DNA of 64,000 bases from Saccharopolyspora aridisoli (GTDB lineage Bacteria; Actinomycetota; Actinomycetes; Mycobacteriales; Pseudonocardiaceae): NCBI RefSeq assembly GCF_004348445.1, contig NZ_SMKV01000016.1:1-64000 (forward strand). The letters are read 5' to 3'. Of the stretch, positions 19,143 through 27,192 are shown piece after piece. A model generated the notes under the pieces. The model was not told where the DNA came from, did not search any database, and saw only the letters and a list, made by a program, of their open reading frames with translations. The number at the start of each line of letters is the position of its first letter. The stretch's first letter is position 1. The position numbers and the translations under genes were made by a program.

Positions 19143-19508
19143 TCAGTACTCGCGCGGCGTGAGCGCCCGGCCGATCCGGGCCTCGATCTTGGCGTACTTC
19201 CACAGCTTCCAGTCCGACCGTCCTACCTGGACCGTCCGGAAGAGGTTGCAGGCGGCCTTCACGGTCTCCTGGGTGTCGACGTCGGCCAGCAGGTAGCAGG
19301 TCCACGGCCACGAATCGGACGGCCCCACCAGGTGGCCGTCGTCGTCGATGTCGCCGATGAAGTCGACCCCGGGCAGCGCCTTGATGCCGTCCATCATCTC
19401 GACGAAGGCCGTCCACACGTCGCCGGCGGTGACCCCGTCGCGCGGGAGGTCGAAGAAGTTCTGGTTGATGCCGATGCAGAACAGCACGCGCAATGGCGGA
19501 TTGGCCAT
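19143..19508 (-). CDS. iacB: Small conserved protein, IacB-like
   Basis: A 121-residue protein with no membrane segment: NPPLRVLFCIGINQNFF, then DVWTAFVEMMDGIKALPG, a GDIDDDGHLVGPSDSWPWTC core and AKIEARIGRALTPREY. It sits between the genes for the flavin monooxygenase and the Rieske subunit, as iacB does, nine bases before iacC. The repeated alpha-beta pattern with Trp-Pro-Trp suggests a dimeric ferredoxin-like (ABM/EthD-type) fold. IacB is required in known pathways but its chemistry is not well defined; assignment rests on position and size. Confidence 0.7.
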   Translation of the reverse strand: MANPPLRVLFCIGINQNFFDLPRDGVTAGDVWTAFVEMMDGIKALPGVDFIGDIDDDGHLVGPSDSWPWTCYLLADVDTQETVKAACNLFRTVQVGRSDWKLWKYAKIEARIGRALTPREY

Positions 19509-19533
19509 GGGAACTCCTGTGTCGTGGGCGGCG

Positions 19534-20667
19534 TCAGCGGAATCCTGGGACGGTCGGCGGCCTGCCCAGCAGCACGGCGCCCGCGGCGTCGTACATCGAG
19601 GGCATCAGGAACGCGTGCAGCGCGGGCACCTGCGAGTCCTGGCGCATGCGTTGCAGCGGGTGGGAGTTGTCGATGGTGGAGGTCCCGGAGAAACCGCAGA
19701 CCTCGTGCACGACCTGCGCCGCCGTCGCGGCCAGGTGGGTGGCCGAGAGCCGGACCAGCGCGTTGTGCTCGTCGCTGACCTCGCCGCCGCGGGCCACGGC
19801 GTCCCAGACCTCCTCGGCGACCTCGTAGTAGAACGCCCTCGCCGAGCGCATCGCGGCCACGGCTTGGGCGTACCCGGTGCGGTAGTAGGCGCGGTCGGCC
19901 AGCGGTGGAGCTCCGGTGACACCCGTGCGAGAACCGGCCCGGGCGGCGAAGTCCAGCGCGGCCTGCGCTACCCCGAGACCGACGGCGGCGTGCACCTGCG
20001 CCTGGTAACCGATGGTGGGGTAGCGGTAGAGCGGTTCGTCCACGCACGCCCCGCCGCCCCGGATGAACGTCCACTCGCGCGGCACCTCGACTTCGTCGAC
20101 GACCACGTCGAAGGAGCCCGACGCCCGCATCCCCGAGACGTCCCAGTCCCGCACGATCTCGACCTGATCGGGCCGCAGCATCGCCGCGCGCGGCCGGTTG
20201 TCGCCGTCGGCGTCGCCGGGGATGCCGACGCTGAGGACGTCGGCGGCCATGCAGCCGCTGGCGAACCGCCACCGCCCCTTGACCAGGTAGCCGCGCTCGG
20301 TCGGGGTGACGGGGTTGACCGGGAACATCGCGCCCCCGTACACCACGTCGGGCCCGTCGGCGTAGAGCTCGGCCTGGGTGTCGAGCGGCAGGCACGCCAG
20401 GTACGTCCCGGCCGAGCCGAAACCGGCCACCCACCCGGTCGACCCGTCCACCGACGCGATGCGCTCGACGCCGCGCAGGAACTCCGGCGGCGGCATCGGC
20501 TCACCGCCGAACCTCTCAGGCGTGGAGGCGCGGAACAGGCCGAGCTCCTTGAGCCGGCCGACGAAGTCAGGAGGTACGTAGGACTGCTCGTGGAACTCAT
20601 CGCGGCGCTCGGTGAGCTCGGCCAGCACGGCCTCCCACACCGCGTCGCCGGCGAATCCCTGGGACAT
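19534..20667 (-). CDS. iacA: Flavin-dependent monooxygenase of acyl-CoA-dehydrogenase fold, IacA-like
   Basis: A 377-residue group D flavin monooxygenase: acyl-CoA dehydrogenase fold with GSTGWVAGFGSAGTYLA, KGRWRFASGCMAADVLSVG, and VHEVCGFSGTSTIDNSHPLQ. IacA performs the first hydroxylation of indole-3-acetate using reduced flavin from IacG. It is the first gene of the minus-strand iacABCDE run, 25 bases before iacB, and has the regulon promoter (20697-20765) directly upstream. HsaA-like or other two-component monooxygenases are the alternative, but the gene order supports IacA. Confidence 0.82.
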   Translation of the reverse strand: MSQGFAGDAVWEAVLAELTERRDEFHEQSYVPPDFVGRLKELGLFRASTPERFGGEPMPPPEFLRGVERIASVDGSTGWVAGFGSAGTYLACLPLDTQAELYADGPDVVYGGAMFPVNPVTPTERGYLVKGRWRFASGCMAADVLSVGIPGDADGDNRPRAAMLRPDQVEIVRDWDVSGMRASGSFDVVVDEVEVPREWTFIRGGGACVDEPLYRYPTIGYQAQVHAAVGLGVAQAALDFAARAGSRTGVTGAPPLADRAYYRTGYAQAVAAMRSARAFYYEVAEEVWDAVARGGEVSDEHNALVRLSATHLAATAAQVVHEVCGFSGTSTIDNSHPLQRMRQDSQVPALHAFLMPSMYDAAGAVLLGRPPTVPGFR

Positions 20668-20696
20668 GGCACGCTCCTGTCGTCGGGTTGTGATCC

Positions 20697-20765
20697 GACG
20701 CTATGCAGCCGCGACCCGACGCGACATCGGGATTGCCCAGACACCCACTAGGGGAATCCTTCAGG
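20697..20765 (-). promoter_or_regulatory. iacA promoter with shared regulon operator
   Basis: On the minus strand a TAGCGTCG -10 element starts at 20703. An 18-base operator, read on plus as CTAGGGGAATCCTTCAGG (20748-20765), has its near edge 45 bases upstream of that -10, and a second half-conserved box (GGGATTGCCC on plus) lies at 20729-20738. The same layout recurs at 22334-22403 and 27193-27261. The distance, about -57 from the presumed transcript start, suits an activator such as the FixJ-like regulator encoded nearby. Confidence 0.7.
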
Positions 20766-20821
20766 CGCGGTGGCGGGATGACCTATCCGCTCACCGGGCC
20801 ACCGGGATCTAGCCTGGCCCG

Positions 20822-22312
20822 ATGGTGGTCGACTCGCAGGCACCCGAACTGGTGGATTCCGACTTCGTCGCGATGATGCGCGCCTCCCACCTGTGCGTGC
20901 TGATCCACGACGCGGCGACCAAGAACATCCTGTGGGCCAACCCGGCGGCCTGCGCGCTGCTGGAGTGGAGTGTCACCGAGTTGCGCCCGCTCAAGGCCAA
21001 CCACATGAGCAGCTCCGCCCAGCAGTACGACCGGGTGATCGGCCGCGCCTGGTTGCACGAGGCGGTCGAGAGAGGCATGAGCCGCATCGAATGGCACTAC
21101 CGGTCCAGGTCGGGCCGGGTGATCCCCACCGACGCGATCGCGGTGCGCGTCGAACTGGCCCAAGGACCTGCGGTGATGGTGCAGTTCCGGGACGTCGAGC
21201 GGGAGCAGCGCGTGGAGCGCGAGCTGCGCCAGACCACCTCCTACGTCGACGCCCTGGCGCGGCACACCTCGACGGTCGCGTTCATGCTCGACTCGGTCGG
21301 CGCGATCCGCTTCGCCACCGACACGGCCCTGGCGCACCTCGGCCTGTCGGGTGACGCCGACCCACCGGTCGGCCTGCTGCTGGAGTCACACGCCCGGCTG
21401 CGCCGGGACGGCACCGAGGTCAGCTGGGAGCAGGCGGCCGCCGCGGCCGACCCGGTCGAGCCGGTGCGACTGGAGATCCCGGGAGCCGATCCGGTGACGC
21501 TGGAGGGCAGCCTGGAGCGGCTGCGCGACGTCGACGCGTTCCTGATGATCCTGCACGACGTCTCCACCCGAGTTCGCGGTGAGGAGCGGCGCGAGCTGGA
21601 GCTGCGCCACGAGAACTACCTGGCCCGCTACAACGCGATGGGCGACATGGCGATGGCCATCGCCCACGAGCTCGGCCAGCCGCTCGCCGCGGCGGCGAAC
21701 TTCATCGCCGGGGTGCACGCCCGCGCGCAGGTGCTGGAAACCTCCGGGCAGGTTCCGGAGGGCACGACCGGACAGCTCGCGTACGGGCTGGACAGCGCCA
21801 ACCGCCAGATCGATCGGGTCTCGGCGATCGTCAGCGCACTGCGGTCGTTCGTCGGCCACCTCGAACACGTCGAGCAGGTCGCCGACCTCAACGCGGTGAT
21901 CGATGAGTGCCTCTACTTCGTGCGGCTGCGCGCCGCGGCCGTCGGCGTGGAGGTCGAGGTGCGGTTGAGCGAGCAGCCGGTGCTGGTGCGCTGCGAACGG
22001 GTGCTGACCGGGCAGGTGGTGCTCAACCTGTGCTTCAACGCGGTCGACGAGATCGTCGAGGGCGACGCCGAGCAGCGGCGCATCGAACTGGTCACCGAAA
22101 CCCGGGAGGCAGGCGGCACCGTCACCGTCGCCGACCGGGGCCGGGGTGTGCGCAAGGACGTGTTCGCCGAGTCGTTCACCAGCAAGGAGCACGGCAGCGG
22201 CATCGGACTCGCGCTCTGCTACCGCATCATCAACCGCCAGCACGGCTCCATCTGGTGCCGACCGCGCGACGGCGGCGGCTCGGTGTTCGGCTTCTCCTTG
22301 CCCTCGGCGTAG
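20822..22312 (+). CDS. PAS-domain sensor histidine kinase (FixL/TodS-like)
   Basis: A 496-residue soluble kinase without membrane helices, so it senses a cytoplasmic signal. A PAS domain spans residues ~15-135 (HLCVLIHDAATKNILWANPA), with a less clear second sensor region at ~140-260. The dimerisation helix has phospho-acceptor His282 in AIAHELGQPLAAAANF. The ATPase has the N box (NLCFNAVDEI), G1 (DRGRGV) and G2 (GSGIGLAL). TAGCCT at 20810-20815 suggests a leaderless transcript beginning at the ATG. It lies inside the iac locus, divergent from iacA; its probable partner is the FixJ-like regulator at 24408-25031. Signal likely indole-3-acetate or a catabolite (inference). Confidence 0.88.
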   Translation: MVVDSQAPELVDSDFVAMMRASHLCVLIHDAATKNILWANPAACALLEWSVTELRPLKANHMSSSAQQYDRVIGRAWLHEAVERGMSRIEWHYRSRSGRVIPTDAIAVRVELAQGPAVMVQFRDVEREQRVERELRQTTSYVDALARHTSTVAFMLDSVGAIRFATDTALAHLGLSGDADPPVGLLLESHARLRRDGTEVSWEQAAAAADPVEPVRLEIPGADPVTLEGSLERLRDVDAFLMILHDVSTRVRGEERRELELRHENYLARYNAMGDMAMAIAHELGQPLAAAANFIAGVHARAQVLETSGQVPEGTTGQLAYGLDSANRQIDRVSAIVSALRSFVGHLEHVEQVADLNAVIDECLYFVRLRAAAVGVEVEVRLSEQPVLVRCERVLTGQVVLNLCFNAVDEIVEGDAEQRRIELVTETREAGGTVTVADRGRGVRKDVFAESFTSKEHGSGIGLALCYRIINRQHGSIWCRPRDGGGSVFGFSLPSA

Positions 22313-22333
22313 GAGGCCGCTGCCGGTGGGGCT

Positions 22334-22403
22334 CTAGGGGAAAGCTTCAGGTCGCGCCGAGGAATCCTCGATACCGGCAAGACCGCCGACGGCCGTAGTT
22401 TCG
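22334..22403 (+). promoter_or_regulatory. iacG promoter with shared regulon operator
   Basis: CTAGGGGAAAGCTTCAGG (22334-22351) matches the iacA operator at 16 of 18 positions. Its near edge is 45 bases from a TAGTTTCG -10 element starting at 22396, the same distance as at iacA. A 13-base palindrome, CGAGGAATCCTCG (22358-22370), lies between them where iacA and the transporter promoter carry a related AATC box. iacG starts at 22430. Confidence 0.7.
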
Positions 22404-22429
22404 AGAGGGATCAGCGGGGAGGAGGCACC

Positions 22430-22933
22430 GTGGCGGATTCGACGCCCGCCCAGCGGGAGTTCCGCGCGGCGATGGCGAACCTCTCGTCCGGGGTCAACAT
22501 CGTCACCACCGACGGTCCGCGCGGACGCGCCGGGATCACGGTCAGCGCGGCCTGCTCGGTCACCGACGACCCGCCGACCATGCTGGTGTGCGTGCACCGA
22601 GCGAGCCGCGCCCACGACGTGCTGGCGGGCAACGAACGGGTCTGCGTCAACGTCCTCGGCTCGGGGCAGCAGGACCTGGCGCTGCGGTTCGCGGGCGCGA
22701 CCGGGCTGCCGATGCACGAGCGGTTCGCCGGGGTGGTCTGCGACTTCGCGGAAGTGCCCGTGCTGCGCGACGCCGCCGCGTCGGTCATCGGACACCTCGC
22801 GCAGGTGCGCGCGCAGGGTTCGCACTCGGTGATGTTCGTGGAGGTCGAGCGTGTGATCACGCGCTCTGGCAGCGGCGCCCTGGTGTACTTCCAGCGGGAG
22901 TTCCACAGCCTCGCAGGAGCACGTCGTGGATGA
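22430..22933 (+). CDS. iacG: Flavin reductase, IacG-like
   Basis: A 167-residue FMN reductase of the split-barrel (flavin_reduct/HpaC) family. It has FRAAMANLSSGVNIVTTDGP, the flavin-contact segment GITVSAACSVTDDPPTMLVC, and the closing HSVMFVEVERV with YFQREFHSL. It supplies reduced flavin to IacA. Start GTG 22430 sits behind GGGGAGGAGG. First gene of the plus-strand operon iacG-unknown-iacH; its end overlaps the next start by eight bases. Confidence 0.85.
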   Translation: MADSTPAQREFRAAMANLSSGVNIVTTDGPRGRAGITVSAACSVTDDPPTMLVCVHRASRAHDVLAGNERVCVNVLGSGQQDLALRFAGATGLPMHERFAGVVCDFAEVPVLRDAAASVIGHLAQVRAQGSHSVMFVEVERVITRSGSGALVYFQREFHSLAGARRG

Positions 22934-23189
22934 CCGGAACATGACTCTGACCTGCTACAACGACACCCACGGCTACGGGTGGCGACACGTCGACCTGTTC
23001 GTGCACGACGCCTCCGGCCGCGAGGTCGAGTGGGTGCACTGGCTGGTCGCCGCCGACGGCCCGGAGGCCGCCGACGCCGCCACCGCCGAGGTGGAGCCGC
23101 TGCTGCGCCGCACCTCGCCGTGGCGGCACGGCCTCAGCGCCTCCGGCATGGACTACTGGGTCGCCGACGCCGAGTGGGAGCGACCGTGA
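22926..23189 (+). CDS. Unknown 87-residue protein in the iac operon
   Basis: I do not recognise this gene. It encodes 87 residues, acidic, with no membrane helix, and rich in aromatic residues (CYNDTHGYGWRHVDLFVHDA, VEWVHWLVAA, SGMDYWVADAEW). Start GTG 22926 overlaps iacG by eight bases, and its end overlaps the amidase start as GTGA. This double translational coupling between two pathway genes argues that it is real and belongs to indole-acetate breakdown, perhaps as a small ring-intermediate-binding or accessory protein. An alternative ATG at 22941 would shorten it by five residues. Confidence 0.7.
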   Translation: MDDRNMTLTCYNDTHGYGWRHVDLFVHDASGREVEWVHWLVAADGPEAADAATAEVEPLLRRTSPWRHGLSASGMDYWVADAEWERP

Positions 23190-24411
23190 CGCTGTGGAAC
23201 CCGTGGTCGCTGCGCGAACTGGTCACCGACCTGGCCGCTGGGCGCACCACCCCCGCCGAGGCGCTGGAGCGCAGCCGCAGCAGGATCGCCGACACCGACC
23301 CCGTCCTCCGGGCGTGGGTCGAGCACCTGCCCGAACCCGCTCTCGCGGGAGGCCCGCTGCGCGGAGTTCCGCTGGCGGTCAAGGACATCATCGACGTCGC
23401 AGGTGCGCCCACCCGCTGCGGTTCGGCGCTCCGCGCCGATTCGCCACCCGCGACCGACGACGCCGCGATCGTGCGGGCGTGGCGGGCAGCCGGTGCCACG
23501 CCGATCGGCAAGACCGTGACCACCGAGTTCGCGTTCTTCTCCCCGGGGCCCACCCGCAACCCGGCCGCGCCCGAGCACACACCGGGCGGGTCGTCCAGCG
23601 GATCGGCCGCAGCCGTCGCCGCCGGGCAGGTCCCGCTCGCGCTCGGCTCGCAGACCGCTGGCTCGGTCACCCGGCCGCGTTCTGCGGCGTCGCCTCGTTG
23701 GTGCTCGGCCACGGCAGGTTCCCGGCCGACGGCGTCGTGGGCCTCGCACCGAGCCTGGACTCGCACGGCGTGTTCACCGCTACGGCGGGCGACCTCGCCC
23801 TGGCCTGGTCGGCGCTCACCGGCACCGCGGAACCGCCGCCGAACCGCGCACCTCGCCTGCTGCGCTGGAACGCGTCCGCGCTGGGCGTCGACCACGAGAT
23901 GGGCGCGGCGCTGGAGAAGACCTGCGCGGCCCTCACCGGCCGAGGCGCGGTGGTCACCGCCTTCCCGGAGGAACAGCTCATCGCCGAACTCACCGAAGCC
24001 CACCCGGTGGTCATGGCCTACGAGGCGGCGCGGGAACGCGCCGACGAACTCGCCGCGGCTGACGAGCTCAGCGACCACCTCGCCACCCTGCTGCGCTACG
24101 GAGCGACCATCACGGACGCCGACCACCAGGCGGCCCGGCGGGTCGTCGTCGAGGCGGAACGGCACCTGGCGCGGCTCACCGAGTCCTGCCACGCCATCAT
24201 CGGTCCCGCCGCCCAGGGGGCCGCTCCGCGCGGTCTCGACGCGACCGGTGATCCGGTGATGAGCCGCGCCTGGCAGGCGCTCGGCCTCCCGACGACCACC
24301 GTCCCCGGCCCGCGCGGTGGAAGCGGATTGCCGCTCGGAATTCAGCTCATCGGCCACGACAGCGGTGAAACCACCTTGCTGGCAACGGCCAGGGGAGTCG
24401 AAGAAGCCTAG
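23186..24411 (+). pseudogene. iacH: Amidase-signature enzyme, IacH-like, with one-base frameshift
   Basis: The amidase-signature family core is present: PLAVKDIIDVAGAPT with the catalytic Lys, and GGSSSGSAAAVAAGQ with the Ser-cisSer pair, followed by GSQTAGSVTRP in the first frame. Between 23674 and 23677 one base appears to be missing. The protein continues in the next frame as AFCGVASLVLGHGRFPADGV through to GIQLIGHDSGE at the end. Without the frameshift it would be about 408 residues, a normal length. Start GTG 23186 overlaps the previous stop. IacH is an amidase-family step of the pathway. Codon use and motifs are otherwise intact, so either a very recent inactivation or an assembly error. 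Confidence 0.8.
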
Positions 24412-25031
24412 AACTCCACCCCGTGCAGGAGGAGGTCCCGGACGAGCGTGCCCAGGCTCTCGGAACCGGTCTTGGCCTTGATGCGGGCCCGGTGCACGTC
24501 AACGGTTTTCACACTCGTGCCGAGGTCGCGGGCGATGAGCTGGCTCGACCGCCCGTCCACGACCAGCCGCAGCACCTCCCGCTCACGCGGCGTCAGCGAC
24601 GCGACCCGCCCGCGCACGCGCAGCCGCTCGGCGTGGGCGGCGAAGCACTGCTCCGCCTCGCGCAGCTGGTCCTGGACGACGTCGAGCATGCGCTGCGGCT
24701 CGTACGGCTTCTCCAGGAAGTCCACCGCGCCCAGGCGCATCGCCCGCACCGACATCGGGATGTCGCCGTGGGCGGAGCAGAAGATCACCGGGGCCGGGTA
24801 CTCGCGTTCGGACAGCTCCTCCTGCAGCTGGAAACCGCTCAGGCCGGGCATCCGGACGTCCACGACCACCACACCGGGCTCGCCGGGGTCGAACTCGGCG
24901 AGGAACCCGGCGGCGTCGGGATAGGTGAGGGCCTGAACACCGACGGTCTGCAGCAGGAACACCAGGGACCGCCGGTGCGCCTCGTCGTCGTCGACGATGT
25001 GCACCACCGGCGCGGGAAGCGTCGTCGTCAT
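24408..25031 (-). CDS. FixJ/NarL-type response regulator
   Basis: A 207-residue response regulator. Receiver: acidic pocket Asp14-16, phospho-acceptor Asp58 (VVVVDVRMPG), and conserved Lys in FLEKPYEP. It ends with a LuxR-type helix-turn-helix (LTPREREVLRLVVDGRSSQL, ARDLGTSVKTVDVHRARI). The FixJ-like receiver pairs naturally with the FixL-like kinase at 20822. Start ATG 25031. Its 3' end overlaps the amidase end by four bases on the opposite strand. It is the best candidate to bind the three CTAGGGGA operators of the locus. Confidence 0.9.
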   Translation of the reverse strand: MTTTLPAPVVHIVDDDEAHRRSLVFLLQTVGVQALTYPDAAGFLAEFDPGEPGVVVVDVRMPGLSGFQLQEELSEREYPAPVIFCSAHGDIPMSVRAMRLGAVDFLEKPYEPQRMLDVVQDQLREAEQCFAAHAERLRVRGRVASLTPREREVLRLVVDGRSSQLIARDLGTSVKTVDVHRARIKAKTGSESLGTLVRDLLLHGVEF

Positions 25032-25117
25032 CGTTGCTCCAGGCGAACCAGGGGAAGACCGCTGTCGAGGGGCTGCGTTGCTCAGCGGTCGAGCAGCGGC
25101 ACTGGGCGGCGCTGTGG

Positions 25118-25227
25118 AATCCGCGCCACTGCTCGGGTATGCCAACACGGCGTCGCGGCGTGCTCGCCACAGCACCGCTTGCGGACCGCGGCGGTGCGAG
25201 CTGATTCCCTCACCAGGAACAGCGGCT
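25118..25227 (+). repeat. Dispersed intergenic repeat, copy B
   Basis: It matches copy A (10134-10229) from AATCCGCG through CGGCGTCGCGGC and GCTCGCCA to the core GGCGGTGCGAGCTG, then TTCCCTCACCAGG and AACAGCGGCT (25190-25227). The core can fold on GCTCGCCA...CACCGC with GCGGTGCGAGC. It lies in the 257-base gap upstream of the response regulator, so it might influence that gene's leader or simply be a mobile relic. Confidence 0.7.
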
Positions 25228-25288
25228 CCGCCGCGCGCCTGAGCAGATCCTAGGCAAGCGGTCCGAGCCTGGGATAGGTCCGTTGGCG

Positions 25289-25843
25289 TTAGTCCCGCAG
25301 CAGCACCGAGGTCGTCGGGTGGTCGGAGGTGAAGCGGTCGGGAAGCGGAGCGGTGAACACGTTCTCCGTGCGGGTGCGGGTGATCTTCCAGCCTTCGGGG
25401 TCGCGGCGGAAGGCGTTGTTGAGCCGGCTGGAGCGCAGCAGAGCGCTGCCGTCGGCGAACAGCCAGGGCTGCACGTGGATCCACAGCCCGGTGGCCTGAT
25501 CGCCGCTCACGTGGATCTGCTCGGAGGTCAGGTAGTGCGCGTTGAGCAGCAGCGCCGGGTCCCCCTCCCGGCTCCAGAACCGCTCGAAGTGCGCCCGGAT
25601 CGCCGCGTGCCCCTCGGCGCGGCCGAACTGGCCTTCGTAGTGCTCGCCGACGCCCTCCCAGACCGCGTCGGAGGCGTAGAGCTCCATGATCGCGTCGATG
25701 CGCTCGGCGTCGTCGCGCACCGCCAACTCCGGGCACGGCGAGTCGCACAGGAACATGTAGCGGGCCTGGATGCGGCGGATGTCCGCCTCGGCCTCCAGGG
25801 CCTCGATCCGCCTGGTCAGCGCGGTGATGGTCGACTCGGTCAT
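25289..25843 (-). CDS. SnoaL/NTF2-like protein in the iac locus
   Basis: A 184-residue NTF2-fold protein related to SnoaL-like dehydratases and dioxygenase small subunits. A coiled N-terminal helix (TALTRRIEALEAEADIRRIQ) precedes YMFLCDSP, SDAVWEGVGEHYEGQFGRAE and a closing W-K-I-T-R-T-R-T. Start ATG 25843 overlaps the transporter stop by four bases, so they form one operon whose promoter carries the regulon operator. It might correspond to the poorly characterised IacI of other clusters, but I cannot show this. Possible role: cyclase, dehydratase or isomerase on an oxindole intermediate. Confidence 0.75.
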   Translation of the reverse strand: MTESTITALTRRIEALEAEADIRRIQARYMFLCDSPCPELAVRDDAERIDAIMELYASDAVWEGVGEHYEGQFGRAEGHAAIRAHFERFWSREGDPALLLNAHYLTSEQIHVSGDQATGLWIHVQPWLFADGSALLRSSRLNNAFRRDPEGWKITRTRTENVFTAPLPDRFTSDHPTTSVLLRD

Positions 25844-27144
25844 CGGGCTCCTCTCGTGCGCGCGGGCGCGGTTTCGGGCAGGCGGAGCAGGCACAGCAGG
25901 GACACCAGCAGACCGGCGGCGATGTACCAGCCGACAGACGTCGAGCTGCCGGTCACGGCGATCAGGCGGTTGGCGATCATCGGTGCGAACCCGCCGCCGA
26001 GCACGCTGCCGATCTGGAACGCCAAACCCACGCCGGACTGCCGCTGCTCGACGGTGAACAGCTCCGAGTAGTAGGTCAGCAGCGGGCCCCACAGGAATCC
26101 ACCGATGGTGAACCCGATGATGACCGCCAACCCCACCGCGAGCGGCGTGCCGATGTCGGCGATCCGGAACATCACCAGCGCGTACACCAGCGCACCCACC
26201 GCGCCGGAGATCATCACCGGTTTGCGGCCCACCCGGTCCGACAACCAGCAGGCCAGCACGATCGTGATCGCGTGGCACAGCAGCCCGACCATGCTGCCGA
26301 TCACGATCGGCTGTCGAGGCAGCGCGAGCCCCTGCGGTGCGGCGGCCGTGGCGTAGGACAGCATGAACGTCGCCAGGATGAACATGTTGGCGTTCAGGCC
26401 CAGGTTCACCCCCGCAGCCAGCAGCAGCCGTCTCCGGTCCTGCCGGAACACCGCGAGGAACGGCACCTCGCGGCCGCGGGCGAGGGCGACGAACTCCGGT
26501 GTCTCGGCGATGCCGCGGCGCGCCCACACGCCGAGTGCCAGCACGAAACCGCCGATCAGGAACGGCACGCGCCAGCCCCAGGCGATCACGGCCTGCATCG
26601 GCATCAGCAGCACCAGTGCGAACGCCAGGTTGGCCAGCAGCTGCCCGAGCGGCGAGCCCATCGTCGCGAACGACCCGTACAGCCCTCGCCGGTGCGGCGG
26701 TGCGTGCTCGACGGCCAGCACCGCGGCACCGCCGATCTCCCCGCCGCGCGCGAGCCCGTGCAACATGCGCAGCGCGATCAGCAGCAGCGGAGCGGTGATG
26801 CCGATCGCCAGGTAGGACGGCAGCACGCCCATCAGCAGCGTCGAGGAACCCATCACCACGAACGTCAGCTGCAGCGAGAACCGGCGCCCGTAGCGGTCGC
26901 CGAGCCACCCGAACAGCAGCGCCCCCAGCGGGGTGAGCAGGAACCCGACGGCGAAGGTCGCCAGTCCCACGAACGAGCCGAACCACTCGTCGCCGCTGAT
27001 GAAGAAGATCTGCCCGAACACCAGGGCCGCGGCCGTGCCGTAGATGGCGAAGTCGTAGAACTCCAGCGTGGAACCCACCCCGCTGGCCAGGCCGATCCGT
27101 CTGACACCGGCGCGCGAGGCGCCGTCCTCACTGAGCACGGGCAT
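25840..27144 (-). CDS. MHS-family MFS transporter, probable indole-acetate importer
   Basis: A 434-residue, 12-helix major facilitator of the metabolite:H+ symporter group (ProP/KgtP/ShiA-like). It shows GSTLEFYDFAIYGTAAALVF at the start, the loop 2-3 motif GWLGDRYGRRFSL, and ARGGEIGGAAVLAVEH. Such symporters import organic acids with protons. It is translationally coupled to the SnoaL-like gene and carries the same operator as iacA and iacG, so uptake of the pathway substrate is the natural inference. ATG 27144. Confidence 0.85.
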   Translation of the reverse strand: MPVLSEDGASRAGVRRIGLASGVGSTLEFYDFAIYGTAAALVFGQIFFISGDEWFGSFVGLATFAVGFLLTPLGALLFGWLGDRYGRRFSLQLTFVVMGSSTLLMGVLPSYLAIGITAPLLLIALRMLHGLARGGEIGGAAVLAVEHAPPHRRGLYGSFATMGSPLGQLLANLAFALVLLMPMQAVIAWGWRVPFLIGGFVLALGVWARRGIAETPEFVALARGREVPFLAVFRQDRRRLLLAAGVNLGLNANMFILATFMLSYATAAAPQGLALPRQPIVIGSMVGLLCHAITIVLACWLSDRVGRKPVMISGAVGALVYALVMFRIADIGTPLAVGLAVIIGFTIGGFLWGPLLTYYSELFTVEQRQSGVGLAFQIGSVLGGGFAPMIANRLIAVTGSSTSVGWYIAAGLLVSLLCLLRLPETAPARTRGAR

Positions 27145-27192
27145 GGCGAGTCCTGTCGGTCGAGGAGACGGGCGCGTCCGCGTTGTCGCTCA

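Noticed and set aside
17748-19778. 676-codon plus-strand open frame across iacC and iacB
   Set aside because: Antisense shadow rich in Arg, His, Val and Asp; the minus-strand Rieske subunit is well supported.
25289-26986. 565-codon frame joining transporter DNA to the SnoaL-like protein
   Set aside because: The upstream part is out of frame with the clear MFS protein; the SnoaL-like protein starts at ATG 25843.
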